Below are positions 42,159 through 51,575 of a stretch of DNA of 64,000 bases, piece by piece. The stretch covers positions 1 to 64,000 of the forward strand of contig CAJMOF010000003.1 of NCBI GenBank assembly GCA_905215065.1. Direction: 5' to 3'. Positions within the stretch are counted from its first letter, which is position 1. The number at the start of each line of letters is the position of its first letter. Source of the stretch: an uncultured bacterium (GTDB taxonomy: Bacteria; Actinomycetota; Coriobacteriia; Coriobacteriales; Coriobacteriaceae). The notes beneath the pieces were generated by a model, which saw nothing but the letters and a program-made list of their open reading frames with translations, was not told where the DNA came from and ran no database searches. Both the position numbers and the translations under genes were made by a program.

Positions 42159-43036
42159 TTCGAAGCCCCTTTCAGCATGAGGCGAAGATAGTCATCAATG
42201 GTTGCCCGATCGCAGGGAATCTCTGGAAAGGCCTCGAGCGTTTCGCGACGGTCGGGCACGAGCACGTCCACGCTGTAGGCGTGGTGGGCGGCGCGGGCGT
42301 CTTCGACGCAAGCCATAAGCTCGGCGGCCTGTGCCTGAGTGCAGTGAGCGATGCCGGCTCGGTCGGTAATGTCCTCGCGCGGCAGGTCAAACACAATCGA
42401 GCCGTTATCGATGCAGATGACGCGGTCGGCGGTGTGATCGAGGTCGGACGTAATGTGGCTCGAGAGCAGCACGCTGCGCTGGCCGTCGGCGACAAAGGCA
42501 AGCAGCTCGTCGAGCAGTTCCTCGCGCGCCATGGGATCAAGGCCTGCGGTGGCTTCGTCCAAAACGAGCAGCTTGGCATTGTGACTGAGTGCGCAGGCAA
42601 GCTGCAACTTCATGCCCATGCCGCGGGAGAGGTCCCTGACCTTCGTCTTGGGATCGAGGCCAAATCGGTCGATGAATCCGGCGAACGTTTCGCAGCTCCA
42701 CGTGGGGTACGCCGGGCCTACGAGCCTCTCGACCTGGCCCACCTTGAGCGTGGAGGGGAAGGGGCATGTGTCCAGGACAAGGCCGACGCGGGAGCGCAGG
42801 TGGCGCTGTGCCTCGTCGGGCGCGTTGGCGTCGCAGCGCTGTCCAAGCAGATGCGCCTCGCCGGCATCGAGCTTTATAAGCCCGAGCGCGGCGCGAATGG
42901 TCGTCGTCTTGCCGGCGCCATTTGCGCCCACAAAGCCAACGATCTGGCCGGGCTCCACGGCAAGTGTGACGTCTCGCAGTGAAAAACGGTCGCTCACACG
43001 GCGTGAGATGCCTTTGAGTTCTAGAAGGTTTTGCAT
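42155..43036 (-). CDS. ABC transporter ATP-binding protein
   Basis: A 293-residue ATPase of the BcrA/YtrB type. Seen: Walker A VGFVGANGAGKTTTIRAALG near residue 35, Q-loop region SRVGLVLDTCPFP, signature RDLSRGMGMKLQLACAL (a degenerate LSGGQ, usual in this group), Walker B KLLVLDEATAGLDP and H-loop LLSSHITSDLDHTADR, then a ~75-residue C-terminal extension. It pairs with the overlapping permease. It starts 23 bases after the GntR regulator; AAAGG precedes ATG 43036. Confidence 0.92.
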   Translation of the reverse strand: MQNLLELKGISRRVSDRFSLRDVTLAVEPGQIVGFVGANGAGKTTTIRAALGLIKLDAGEAHLLGQRCDANAPDEAQRHLRSRVGLVLDTCPFPSTLKVGQVERLVGPAYPTWSCETFAGFIDRFGLDPKTKVRDLSRGMGMKLQLACALSHNAKLLVLDEATAGLDPMAREELLDELLAFVADGQRSVLLSSHITSDLDHTADRVICIDNGSIVFDLPREDITDRAGIAHCTQAQAAELMACVEDARAAHHAYSVDVLVPDRRETLEAFPEIPCDRATIDDYLRLMLKGASK

Positions 43037-43059
43037 GGTATAGCCTTTCTTGCAGATGG

Positions 43060-43440
43060 CTACTGCATGGTTTCGGGGGCTATCAGGTCGAGCATCTCGT
43101 GCAGCTTGTCGCGCGTAACGCCCAGGGCTTCGGCTTGGCTCGCCGCTTTCGCAAGCAGTTCTTCGATATGGCAGAGCTGGTTTTCGCGCAAGAGCTCCTG
43201 GTTGCCCTCGGCGACAAAACAGCCCTTGCCCTGCACGGTGCAGATAAACCCGAGCTGCTCCAGGTCGGCGTAGGCGCGCTTGGTGGTGATGACGCTCACG
43301 CCAAGATCGCTCGCGAGCGCGCGGATGCTGGGGAGTTTGGCTCCCGCAGTGAGTGTGCCCGAAAGGATCTGAGCTTTGACCTGTGAGGATATCTGTTCGT
43401 AGATAGGCTTATCGCTCGAATTGGATAGGATGATGTCCAC
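43060..43440 (-). CDS. GntR-family regulator, YtrA subfamily
   Basis: A 126-residue regulator: an N-terminal winged helix-turn-helix (IYEQISSQVKAQILSGTLTA, LPSIRALASDLGVSVITTKR, AYADLEQLGFICTVQGKGCF) and a short helical dimer tail (~45 residues) typical of the YtrA group, which controls the ABC operon it heads. GTG start at 43440 with AAGGAG five bases upstream. The inverted repeat GTGTATATA / TATATACAC at 43468-43501 is its likely operator. Confidence 0.92.
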   Translation of the reverse strand: MDIILSNSSDKPIYEQISSQVKAQILSGTLTAGAKLPSIRALASDLGVSVITTKRAYADLEQLGFICTVQGKGCFVAEGNQELLRENQLCHIEELLAKAASQAEALGVTRDKLHEMLDLIAPETMQ

Positions 43441-43467
43441 AGCGGCTCCTTAGCTGTTGGGTTACAC

Positions 43468-43501
43468 GTGTATATAACCGGTAAGCACAGTATATATACA
43501 C
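43468..43501 (-). promoter_or_regulatory. Operator/promoter of the GntR-ABC operon
   Basis: GTGTATATA (43468-43476) and TATATACAC (43493-43501) are perfect inverted arms 16 bases apart in an AT-rich patch 28 bases upstream of the GntR start. YtrA-type regulators bind G-T-G-T-A...T-A-C-A-C dyads. Minus-strand TATACT or TTATAT within it could be the -10. Confidence 0.65.
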
Positions 43502-43565
43502 TATGCACAGTTATGCAAGAGCTAAATGTGGAATAGCCCATCGGCGCCGCGCTTGCTCCAAAACA

Positions 43566-43862
43566 ATCTCAATCTGTAACACCTGGGTCCGTTTTGGGTC
43601 GCCTGCTGTTACAGATCGAGATCTTATTTGCCCGCTTGCCTATTTGTCTCAGTCTGTAACAGTAAGAGTCGATTTGCGCGGCTAGATGTTACAGAACGAG
43701 ACATTGGCGGCTCGCCTTCCCGTTTATCTCGATTTGTAACAGCTAGACCCAATTTGGGCGGTCAGATGTTACAAATCGAGATTGTGCCGGCGGGCCTGCC
43801 GGTTTGTCTTGATCTGTAACAGGTAGAGGCTCAAAACCCGTCTTACTGTTACAGATCGAGAC
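43566..43862. repeat. Four-unit palindromic array with exact 80-bp period
   Basis: Four units start at 43566, 43646, 43726 and 43806. Each has a 16-base left arm like ATCTCGATTTGTAACA, a 25-base centre, a 16-base right arm like TGTTACAAATCGAGAT, and (between units) a 23-base spacer ending in TTT. Arms in unit 3 differ from the others at paired positions (T/A for C/G), i.e. compensatory change; centres and spacers differ in sequence but not in length. The array fills most of the 558-base gap between the GntR operator and prfC; no gene is visible there. A TACAAT box at 43947 may be the prfC promoter. Confidence 0.9.
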
Positions 43863-43999
43863 AGTCCTTGAGGCGACTGCCAGGTGCACAACGAGCTTGG
43901 CTAATGAATTTGTCCTGATAGGTGCCCTATGGCGGGATTTCGCGGCTACAATGGTGCGGTTACAACGACGTAATGCACTCAATGCAAGAAAGGATCCGC

Positions 44000-45613
<1,614 letters not shown>

Positions 45614-45655
45614 CGCACCGGCGCGGTGGCCCTGTGGGGCTGCCGCGTCGTTTGC

Positions 45656-45684
45656 TTGCCTGATGCCGCGTGAGCGGCTATTAT
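45656..45684 (+). promoter_or_regulatory. Promoter of VUT-family transporter gene
   Basis: TTGCCT (45656-45661) and TATTAT (45679-45684) are separated by 17 bases. Transcription would begin near 45691, giving an ~80-base leader before the start codon. Confidence 0.55.
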
Positions 45685-45713
45685 ACCCACCGTCGTCTCA
45701 AGACCGTGACGTC

Positions 45714-45765
45714 CGAGCAGTTCGGGTCCGATATCCTGCTCGTTAAACCTAAAACCAAAGGAGTA
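45714..45765 (+). promoter_or_regulatory. Candidate preQ1-I-like riboswitch
   Basis: A 7-bp stem CGAGCAG / CTGCTCG (45714-45720, 45736-45742) encloses a 15-base loop that begins TTC then GGGT, and is followed by an A-rich tail TTAAACCTAAAACC ending at the ribosome site. GGGT can pair with ACCT in the tail as an H-type pseudoknot. Stem, UUC loop start, A-rich tail and the queuosine-precursor-type gene downstream fit preQ1 class I. The match is by eye and the pseudoknot is short. Confidence 0.35.
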
Positions 45766-45769
45766 CATA

Positions 45770-46492
45770 ATGATCAAGAAGGTCATGGAGGACTACAAGG
45801 TCCTGTTGCGGAGCATTCCCGCGGCAACGGTTTCGCTGTTTTTCGTGAGCGTCATCATGATGAACCTGCTGGCCAACAAAGAGCTCATCAGCCTGCCGTA
45901 TCTGGCACTCGATTGCGGCTTTGTGGTGAGCTGGGTTTCGTTTTTGTGCCAGGACATGATCTGTAAGCGCTTTGGCGCCAAGGCATCCATCAAAATCTCT
46001 ATCCTCGCGCTGCTGGTCAACCTGGCCGTGAGCCTGTGCTTTTGGGCATGCTCGCTCACGCCCGGCATGTGGGGCGCCTACTACGACACGGGTATGATCG
46101 AGGTCAACACCGCCCTTAACGCCACCATCGGCGGCACCTGGTACGTGGTGCTGGGCTCTTCGCTGGCAATGCTCGTTTCTGCCGTGGTTAACTCCACGCT
46201 CAACCAGTCGCTCGGCCGCATGCTCAAAAAGAATAACTTTGCGAGCTTTGCCTTCCGCTCCTATGTGTCTACGGGCATCGGTCAGTTTGTCGATAACCTG
46301 GTCTTTGCCATTGTGGTGAGCCACACGTTCTTTGGTTGGACCTGGGTGCAGGTCCTTATGTGCTCGCTGACCGGCGCTGTTGCCGAGCTGCTGTGCGAGG
46401 TCTTTCTGAGCCCCGTGGGCTATAAGGTCGTGCGCGGCTGGGAGCGCGAGAATGTGGGCTCCGAGTACCTCGAGCGCCACGCAACCGCCTAA
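45770..46492 (+). CDS. VUT-family transporter (queuosine precursor transporter-like)
   Basis: A 240-residue membrane protein with six hydrophobic segments. Seen: VSVIMMNLLANKELISLPYL, LDCGFVVSWVSFLCQDMICK then RFG, a Trp/Tyr-rich extracytoplasmic loop, SAVVNSTLNQSLGRMLKKNN and FVDNLVFAIVVSHTFFGW, all features of the YhhQ/VUT family that imports queuosine precursors or related bases. AAAGGAG precedes ATG 45770. The candidate preQ1-like leader element supports this substrate. The SDR gene starts nine bases after the stop, suggesting one transcript. Confidence 0.83.
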   Translation: MIKKVMEDYKVLLRSIPAATVSLFFVSVIMMNLLANKELISLPYLALDCGFVVSWVSFLCQDMICKRFGAKASIKISILALLVNLAVSLCFWACSLTPGMWGAYYDTGMIEVNTALNATIGGTWYVVLGSSLAMLVSAVVNSTLNQSLGRMLKKNNFASFAFRSYVSTGIGQFVDNLVFAIVVSHTFFGWTWVQVLMCSLTGAVAELLCEVFLSPVGYKVVRGWERENVGSEYLERHATA

Positions 46493-46501
46493 GGAGCAAG
46501 T

Positions 46502-47182
46502 ATGCGGGTTTTGATCACGGGCGCTTCGGGCGGTATCGGAGCCGCGTGCGTGCAGCGCTTTTTGGACGAGGGCCACGAGGTCGTGGGCTTTGACCTGCTG
46601 CCGGCGGCGGTCGAGCACGAGCGCTACCGCCATCTGATCGTTGATGTACGCGAGCCTAACTCGTTTCCAGGCGACCTTGAGCCTCAGGTAATCGTGAACG
46701 TTGCCGGTGTACAGGATTCGGCCGATGACATTGCCGCCAACCTGCGTGGCACCATCAACGTGACCGAACGCTACGCCTTTGTGGGGGAGGGGCTTGCCGC
46801 CAAGCCGACAGCGGCTATCAAATCCGTGGTCAATGTGGGGTCGGCGAGCGGACATACGGGATCGGAGTTTCCCGCCTATGCCGCCAGCAAGGGCGGCGTT
46901 ATCGCCTACACCAAGAACCTTGCAAACCGCCTAGCACCGCAGGCCATCGCCAACAGTGTGGACCCGGGCGGCGTTATCACGCCGCTCAACCGTTGCGTGA
47001 TGGAAGACGAGCGCCTGTGGAACCAGATTATGGAGCTCACGCCGCTTAAGCGCTGGGCTACCGCCCAGGAGATCGCTGAGTGGATCTACTTTGTGGGCGT
47101 GACCAACCGTTTTATGACCGGGCAGAGCCTGCTGATCGATGGCGGCGAGGCCGGCCGCACACAATTTATTTGGCCCGAATAG
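46502..47182 (+). CDS. Short-chain dehydrogenase/reductase (SDR family)
   Basis: A 226-residue NAD(P)-dependent oxidoreductase. Seen: cofactor motif VLITGASGGIGAACVQRFLD (residues 3-22), Asp in VVGFDLLP suggesting NAD preference, NVAGVQDSADD, catalytic SVVNVGSASGH (Ser) with YAASKGGVIAYTKN (Tyr-x3-Lys), VDPGGVITPLN and the C-terminal SLLIDGGEAG. It is slightly short for a classical SDR. Gut Collinsella carry bile-acid SDRs, but nothing here proves a steroid substrate. AAGGAG precedes ATG 46502; a terminator follows at once. Confidence 0.9.
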   Translation: MRVLITGASGGIGAACVQRFLDEGHEVVGFDLLPAAVEHERYRHLIVDVREPNSFPGDLEPQVIVNVAGVQDSADDIAANLRGTINVTERYAFVGEGLAAKPTAAIKSVVNVGSASGHTGSEFPAYAASKGGVIAYTKNLANRLAPQAIANSVDPGGVITPLNRCVMEDERLWNQIMELTPLKRWATAQEIAEWIYFVGVTNRFMTGQSLLIDGGEAGRTQFIWPE

Positions 47183-47183
47183 G

Positions 47184-47219
47184 AAACGCGCCCGATGGAA
47201 AGCCGTCGGGCGCGTTTTT
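47184..47219 (+). terminator. Rho-independent terminator after SDR gene
   Basis: AACGCGCCCGA / TCGGGCGCGTT stem with a short purine-rich loop, followed by TTT, beginning two bases after the stop codon. Confidence 0.9.
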
Positions 47220-47232
47220 GATGTACCGGTTT

Positions 47233-47958
47233 TTATCCGAGGCAAGTCCAGTTGACGGGGGTCGAGCCGTGCTGTTCGAGTAGCCGATCAGCTGCCGAGA
47301 AGGGGCGCGACCCCATAAAAGCGGGGAGTTCTGCCGTGGCACGGTTGGCCGAAAGCGGCGAGGGGTGCGTAGAGGCCAGACAGAACTTGCCGGTTGCCTT
47401 TCCCGCGCCGGTCGCGGCAAGCTTGCCCTCGACCATCTGCTGGGCAAAGCGACCCCATGCCAAAAAGACTACCGGCTGGGGCAGCTGGCAGCAGCGCTCG
47501 ATGACGTAGTCGGTCAGGGTGCTCCAGCCCAGCTTGGCGTGCGAATTGGCGGCATGCTCGCGCACGGTGAGTGTGGTGTTGAGGAGCAGGACGCCCTGTT
47601 GTGCCCATGGGGTTAGGTCTCCCGTGGCGGGAATGGGGCAACCCAGATCGGCGTTGAGTTCCTTATAGATGTTGCGCAGGCTCGGCGGCAGCTTGGTTTG
47701 CGTCGCGGGGACCGAGAACGAAAGCCCCATGGCCTGGTTGGGTCCGTGATAGGGGTCTTGACCCAAGATGACAACTTTGGCTTGGTCTGCCGGCGTGTAG
47801 ACGAGGGCATTGAGGATGTCGTCTTGTGCCGGGTAGATGGTCTGCTCGGCACGCAAAAGGGCGATGCGCTCGAGCAGCTGGTTCGTAGTGTCACGTACCG
47901 GCTGCGGCGCATCGCCCAACCAGGTTGCTATGTTGCGGTCGCGAGTTGCGGTGTCCAT
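47233..47958 (-). CDS. ung: Uracil-DNA glycosylase
   Basis: A 241-residue family 1 UDG that removes uracil from DNA in base-excision repair. Seen: the water-activating motif VVILGQDPYHGPNQAMGLSF near residue 75, LLLNTTLTVREHAANSHAKL with the uracil-recognition Asn, VFLAWGRFAQQM and the leucine-loop motif STHPSPLSANRA near residue 200. All catalytic segments are intact and the length is normal. ATG at 47958 follows AAAGGAG. It is convergent with the SDR gene across the terminator. Confidence 0.95.
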   Translation of the reverse strand: MDTATRDRNIATWLGDAPQPVRDTTNQLLERIALLRAEQTIYPAQDDILNALVYTPADQAKVVILGQDPYHGPNQAMGLSFSVPATQTKLPPSLRNIYKELNADLGCPIPATGDLTPWAQQGVLLLNTTLTVREHAANSHAKLGWSTLTDYVIERCCQLPQPVVFLAWGRFAQQMVEGKLAATGAGKATGKFCLASTHPSPLSANRATAELPAFMGSRPFSAADRLLEQHGSTPVNWTCLG

Positions 47959-48046
47959 GGGGCTCCTTTATGGCAGATACTCTGTTGGTATCTATTGTAA
48001 AGGCGCACCGATTGCCTTTATGCCGCGGCTGTATGAAGAGTGGGGT

Positions 48047-48949
48047 CTACGAGACGCGCTCGGTCGCTCCTGCCATGTGAGCGTGTCCTTGCGAGCGAAG
48101 GCACGGGAGCTCGACGGTTGCCACCATCACGCCGGTGAGGATGAGGGCGGCGCCAAAGAAGGCGATGGGGCTCAGGACCTCGCCGACCAGGAAGAACGAG
48201 AAGACAGCGGAGCAGACCGGCTCGAGCGAGAAGGCGAAGCCGGTGGTCTCGGCGGGCACGTGGGGCTGCACGAGCGTTTGGGTGATAAAGCCATAGGCAG
48301 AGCAGATGAGCGCGAGTGCGACGACGACCGCGACCTCGCTCGGCGTGCTGGGAAGCGTAAAGCCGCCAAAGGCAAATGCGGCGATGCCCGAGAACAGGCC
48401 GCCAAAGCCCAGCTGCCAAACGCCCAGAGCCAGCGGGTCGACATCTTCGACAAAGCGCTTCGCCACAATGATATGGCCGGCATAGACAAAAGCGGAGAGC
48501 AGCATGATGATCGCGCCGGGATTCAGGCTGGTAAAGTCGGCACCCGAGAGCAGCAGCATACCGCAGGTGACGATGGCGGTGCCGATGAGTACCTTGCGCT
48601 CGGGGGCGCGACGCAGCAGGGCGGCGTTGGCAAACGGCACGATCACGACCGTCAGGCTCTGCAAAAAGCCGGCGGTGGAGGCGGAGGTAAGGCTGGAGCC
48701 CAAGCACATGCAGGTGAGCTCGGTTGCCATGATGGCGCCGATGATGGCGGCGCGAACCATCAGGTCGCGGTTAATGCGCAGCGCGTGCTTGTGGAAGAGC
48801 AGCAGGCAGGCCACAAAGGCGATGATGCAGCGCAGCGCAACGATGCTCGTGGCGTTCATGCTGTCCATGCCGATCTTCATGAGGGGGTACGAAAAGCCCC
48901 ATGCGACGGGAACGGAAAATGAGAGCGCGATTGCTTTTTTGCGATCCAT
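48047..48949 (-). CDS. EamA/DMT-family transporter
   Basis: A 300-residue transporter with two EamA halves and ten predicted helices: LSFSVPVAWGFSYPLMKIGM, TSIVALRCIIAFVACLLLFH, STAGFLQSLTVVIVPFANAA, LVQPHVPAETTGFAFSLEPV and FSFFLVGEVLSPIAFFGAAL are the conserved landmarks (E-P-V and G-E in the second half). The substrate is unknown; homologues export metabolites or drugs. AAAAGGAG precedes ATG 48949. It diverges from a LysR regulator 158 bases away, which may control it. Confidence 0.9.
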   Translation of the reverse strand: MDRKKAIALSFSVPVAWGFSYPLMKIGMDSMNATSIVALRCIIAFVACLLLFHKHALRINRDLMVRAAIIGAIMATELTCMCLGSSLTSASTAGFLQSLTVVIVPFANAALLRRAPERKVLIGTAIVTCGMLLLSGADFTSLNPGAIIMLLSAFVYAGHIIVAKRFVEDVDPLALGVWQLGFGGLFSGIAAFAFGGFTLPSTPSEVAVVVALALICSAYGFITQTLVQPHVPAETTGFAFSLEPVCSAVFSFFLVGEVLSPIAFFGAALILTGVMVATVELPCLRSQGHAHMAGATERVS

Positions 48950-49107
48950 GGGACTCCTTTTGTTACAGAACGGTTTCGCAAAAAGGATTCTGCTCCCAGA
49001 TGTGGATGTAGTAAAGCGAATGTATCTTCAGTATGATTAAGAAATACTAATGTTGCTAGAAAAAGCGCTGGCAAAACGTTTTACGGCTACATCGATGTGG
49101 AGGCACG

Positions 49108-49974
49108 ATGGCATCGCGATATCAGATTGTATGTATGGTGGTCGATTGCGGCAGTCTGAAGGGCGCGGCCGACGAGCTGGGCTATACGCAAAGCGCGGTG
49201 AGCCAGGCCGTCAAGGCGCTCGAGCGCGAGCTGGGCACCACGATTATCGAGCGCGGTAAGCAGGGCGTATCGCTTACGCGCGACGGCAAACAGTATCTGC
49301 CGTATCTGCGCCAGATTGTAACTGCCGAGGCCGAGCTCGAGGGCAAACGCCAGGAGTTGCTGGGACTCTCCTCGACCGATATTCGCATTGCGACGTTTAC
49401 CAACGTGAGCCGTACCGTGTTGCCGCGCGTGATTCGCGACTTTGGGGCCCTGCACCCGGGCGTGCACTTTACCCTCAAGCAGGGCGATTACACGCGCAAC
49501 GCCCAGTGGGTGCACGATGGCGTGGTTGACTTTTGCTTTACGGCGCGCGGATTTACCGCTGGGCTCGAGAAGCGCGTGGTCTATCACGACGAGTTGGTGG
49601 CGCTGCTGCCGACCGCGCATCCGCTGACGGCAAAGGAAAAGGTGACGCTCGCCGACCTGGCGTCCGAGCCGTTTGTGCTGCTGGATGAGGGCGAACAGAG
49701 CCTGGTGCTCGATGCATTCGCGGCGCATGGGCTGTCGCCGCACGTGACGAGCGAGGTGACCGACGACTACACCATCATGGCGATGGTGGAGGAGGGCCTA
49801 GGCGTGAGCATGCTCTACCGTCGTACGGTCGAGGGCATGAAGGCCGGTATCCGCGTGCGTCCCATCGTGCACGCTCCCTCGCGCGATGTGGTGGCGGCTT
49901 GGCGCAGCTGGGACACCATGCCTATCGCCACGAGGCGCTTTATCGATTATATGAGCTCGCATATCGTCAGCTAG
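49108..49974 (+). CDS. LysR-family transcriptional regulator
   Basis: A 288-residue regulator. Seen: N-terminal winged HTH (VDCGSLKGAADELGYTQSAV then SQAVKALERELGTTIIERG, residues ~15-55) and a C-terminal periplasmic-binding-like effector domain (IRIATFTNVSRTVLPRVIRD, DGVVDFCFTARGF, EGLGVSMLYRRTVEG). GGAGG precedes ATG 49108. LysR proteins commonly activate the divergent gene, here the EamA transporter; GTAT-N18-ATAC at about 49021-49047 in the intergenic region is a possible binding site. The effector is unknown. Confidence 0.93.
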   Translation: MASRYQIVCMVVDCGSLKGAADELGYTQSAVSQAVKALERELGTTIIERGKQGVSLTRDGKQYLPYLRQIVTAEAELEGKRQELLGLSSTDIRIATFTNVSRTVLPRVIRDFGALHPGVHFTLKQGDYTRNAQWVHDGVVDFCFTARGFTAGLEKRVVYHDELVALLPTAHPLTAKEKVTLADLASEPFVLLDEGEQSLVLDAFAAHGLSPHVTSEVTDDYTIMAMVEEGLGVSMLYRRTVEGMKAGIRVRPIVHAPSRDVVAAWRSWDTMPIATRRFIDYMSSHIVS

Positions 49975-50002
49975 TTGCCGTATGCCGCCTTGCCGCGCAT
50001 GC

Positions 50003-51385
50003 CTAGCGCGTCCCGGTCTTGGCTTGCGCCAGACGGTAGGTGCGTGCCGGGTGACAGAGCAATACCGCCACGACCATAAAGAACGCCGTGGTGCCCAGGC
50101 TGATGGGGTAGACCATCATGATGTTCGGAAAGGTGCGGAAGTGCGGGAACACGCAGAATACCCAATAGAAGCGGATGCCGCAGACACAGATCATGGTGAT
50201 GAGGGCAGGCATGAGCGAGATGCCAAAGCCGCGCAGGTAACCGGACATGTTTTCGTAGAACATGCTAAAGGCGTATGCCGGGAAGATCGAGCACACGCGG
50301 ATATAGCCGATCGAGACGATGTTGGGATCGCTGTTAAAGAGCGACAAGATCTCGCGCCCTAGGCCGACAATAACGATGATCGTGGTGAGTGCAACGATAC
50401 CGCCTTCGATCAGGCAGACCTTGAGCGTCTTGGTGCAGCGGTCGATCTGGCGGGCACCGTGGTTTTGTCCCACAAAGGTGGTGCAGGCCTGGCTAAAGCT
50501 GTTGAGCAGGTTGTAGCACACGTACTCCAGGCTCATGGCAGCGCTGGATGCCGCCATGACCTCGGTGCCCAGGCTGTTGATGGCGGACTGGATGATGATG
50601 TTAGCGACGGCAAAGACGGCGCTTTGGATGCCGGCGGGCAGGCCGATCTTAACGATGCGCTTGAGGGCGACGGGGTCTAAGCCTAAGTCGCGTGGGGTGA
50701 CGCGGACGACGGAGTCGGTCTTGAGCAGGTGGACAAAGAGTGTGGCGGCGCTGACGGTGTAGGCGATGGCGGTGGCGATGGCGACACCCGCGACGCCCCA
50801 GTGGAGCACGGGGACAAAGATGAGGTCCAGACCAATGTTGAGGATGGTGGACACGGCAAGCGCCTGCAGCGGCATGCGGGTGATGCCGACAGAGCGGAAG
50901 ATTGCGGCCTCAAAGTTGTAGAGCAAGATCGAGGGCATGCTGAGCAAAAAGACGCGCAGGTAGAGCGATGCGAGCGGCATGGTTTCGTCAGGGACGTTGA
51001 GCGCGGCGAGCATGGGCTCGGCAAAGACCTCGCCCAGCGCGATGACGACAAAGCCCACGAGTGCCATCAGAATCGAGGTATGGACGGCGCGCTTGACCAT
51101 GTTCTGATCGTTGCGGCCGATGGCGTTGGCGATGACCACGTTGGAGCCAAGCGACAGCCCAATAAACAGGTTGATCATAAGACTGGTAAGCGGAACATTG
51201 GAGCCGACCGCCGCCATGGCGAGGGTTCCCTGGTCGCCCGAGAAGTTACCGATGATGACCGTGGCGATGAGGTTCGACAGCTGCTCCAAGATGCTCGTGG
51301 CGGCGACGGGAAAGGCGAACAGGGGAATATTGCGCCACAGCGAGCCGGTGGTCATGTCAATGTGCTTAGATGCGGTGTCTGCCAT
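50003..51385 (-). CDS. MATE-family efflux transporter
   Basis: A 460-residue, twelve-helix MATE protein that exports cationic drugs or metabolites in exchange for sodium or protons. Seen: LWRNIPLFAFPVAATSILEQ, AAVGSNVPLTSLMINLFIGL, SLGSNVVIANAIGRNDQNMV, PLQALAVSTILNIGLDLIFV and, in the second half, IVKIGLPAGIQSAVFAVANI and NSFSQACTTFVGQNHGARQI, the paired NorM/DinF landmarks. The substrate cannot be told. The gene faces the LysR gene tail to tail with only 28 bases between stops; upstream of it lies a REP-like cluster shared with the divergent rlmA. Confidence 0.93.
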   Translation of the reverse strand: MADTASKHIDMTTGSLWRNIPLFAFPVAATSILEQLSNLIATVIIGNFSGDQGTLAMAAVGSNVPLTSLMINLFIGLSLGSNVVIANAIGRNDQNMVKRAVHTSILMALVGFVVIALGEVFAEPMLAALNVPDETMPLASLYLRVFLLSMPSILLYNFEAAIFRSVGITRMPLQALAVSTILNIGLDLIFVPVLHWGVAGVAIATAIAYTVSAATLFVHLLKTDSVVRVTPRDLGLDPVALKRIVKIGLPAGIQSAVFAVANIIIQSAINSLGTEVMAASSAAMSLEYVCYNLLNSFSQACTTFVGQNHGARQIDRCTKTLKVCLIEGGIVALTTIIVIVGLGREILSLFNSDPNIVSIGYIRVCSIFPAYAFSMFYENMSGYLRGFGISLMPALITMICVCGIRFYWVFCVFPHFRTFPNIMMVYPISLGTTAFFMVVAVLLCHPARTYRLAQAKTGTR

Positions 51386-51449
51386 ACGCTCTCAATCTCT
51401 AACATGCTCATTCGTGCTTATTTGCGCAGACGATGATACTCCTAATCGA

Positions 51450-51519
51450 CTAGTCGGCACTTAGGGACGTTCCTTTTCTGCCGGCAGCTGGGGACACTCC
51501 TTGTCTCTTCTATGACTAG
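51450..51519. repeat. REP-like hairpin cluster (CTAGTC outer arms)
   Basis: Outer CTAGTC (51450-51455) and GACTAG (51514-51519) enclose two GGGAC-cored units, GGCACTTAGGGACGTTCC and GGCAGCTGGGGACACTCC. It lies between the divergent MATE and rlmA genes, where promoters would be expected (a GACAAT -10-like box follows at about 51536). Confidence 0.75.
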
Positions 51520-51575
51520 GTGGGGAAGGCGTGCGACAATGGTGGGCGTTATGTTGTTCGCGCTAAGGAGTTGCC

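Noticed and set aside
43566..43862. CRISPR array.
   Set aside because: Repeats are 16-base inverted arms in alternating orientation, not 23-47-base direct repeats; only four units; no cas genes in the window.
45749..46855. A 368-codon minus-strand frame over the VUT transporter and SDR genes.
   Set aside because: Spans two clear plus-strand genes; no ribosome site and no domain.
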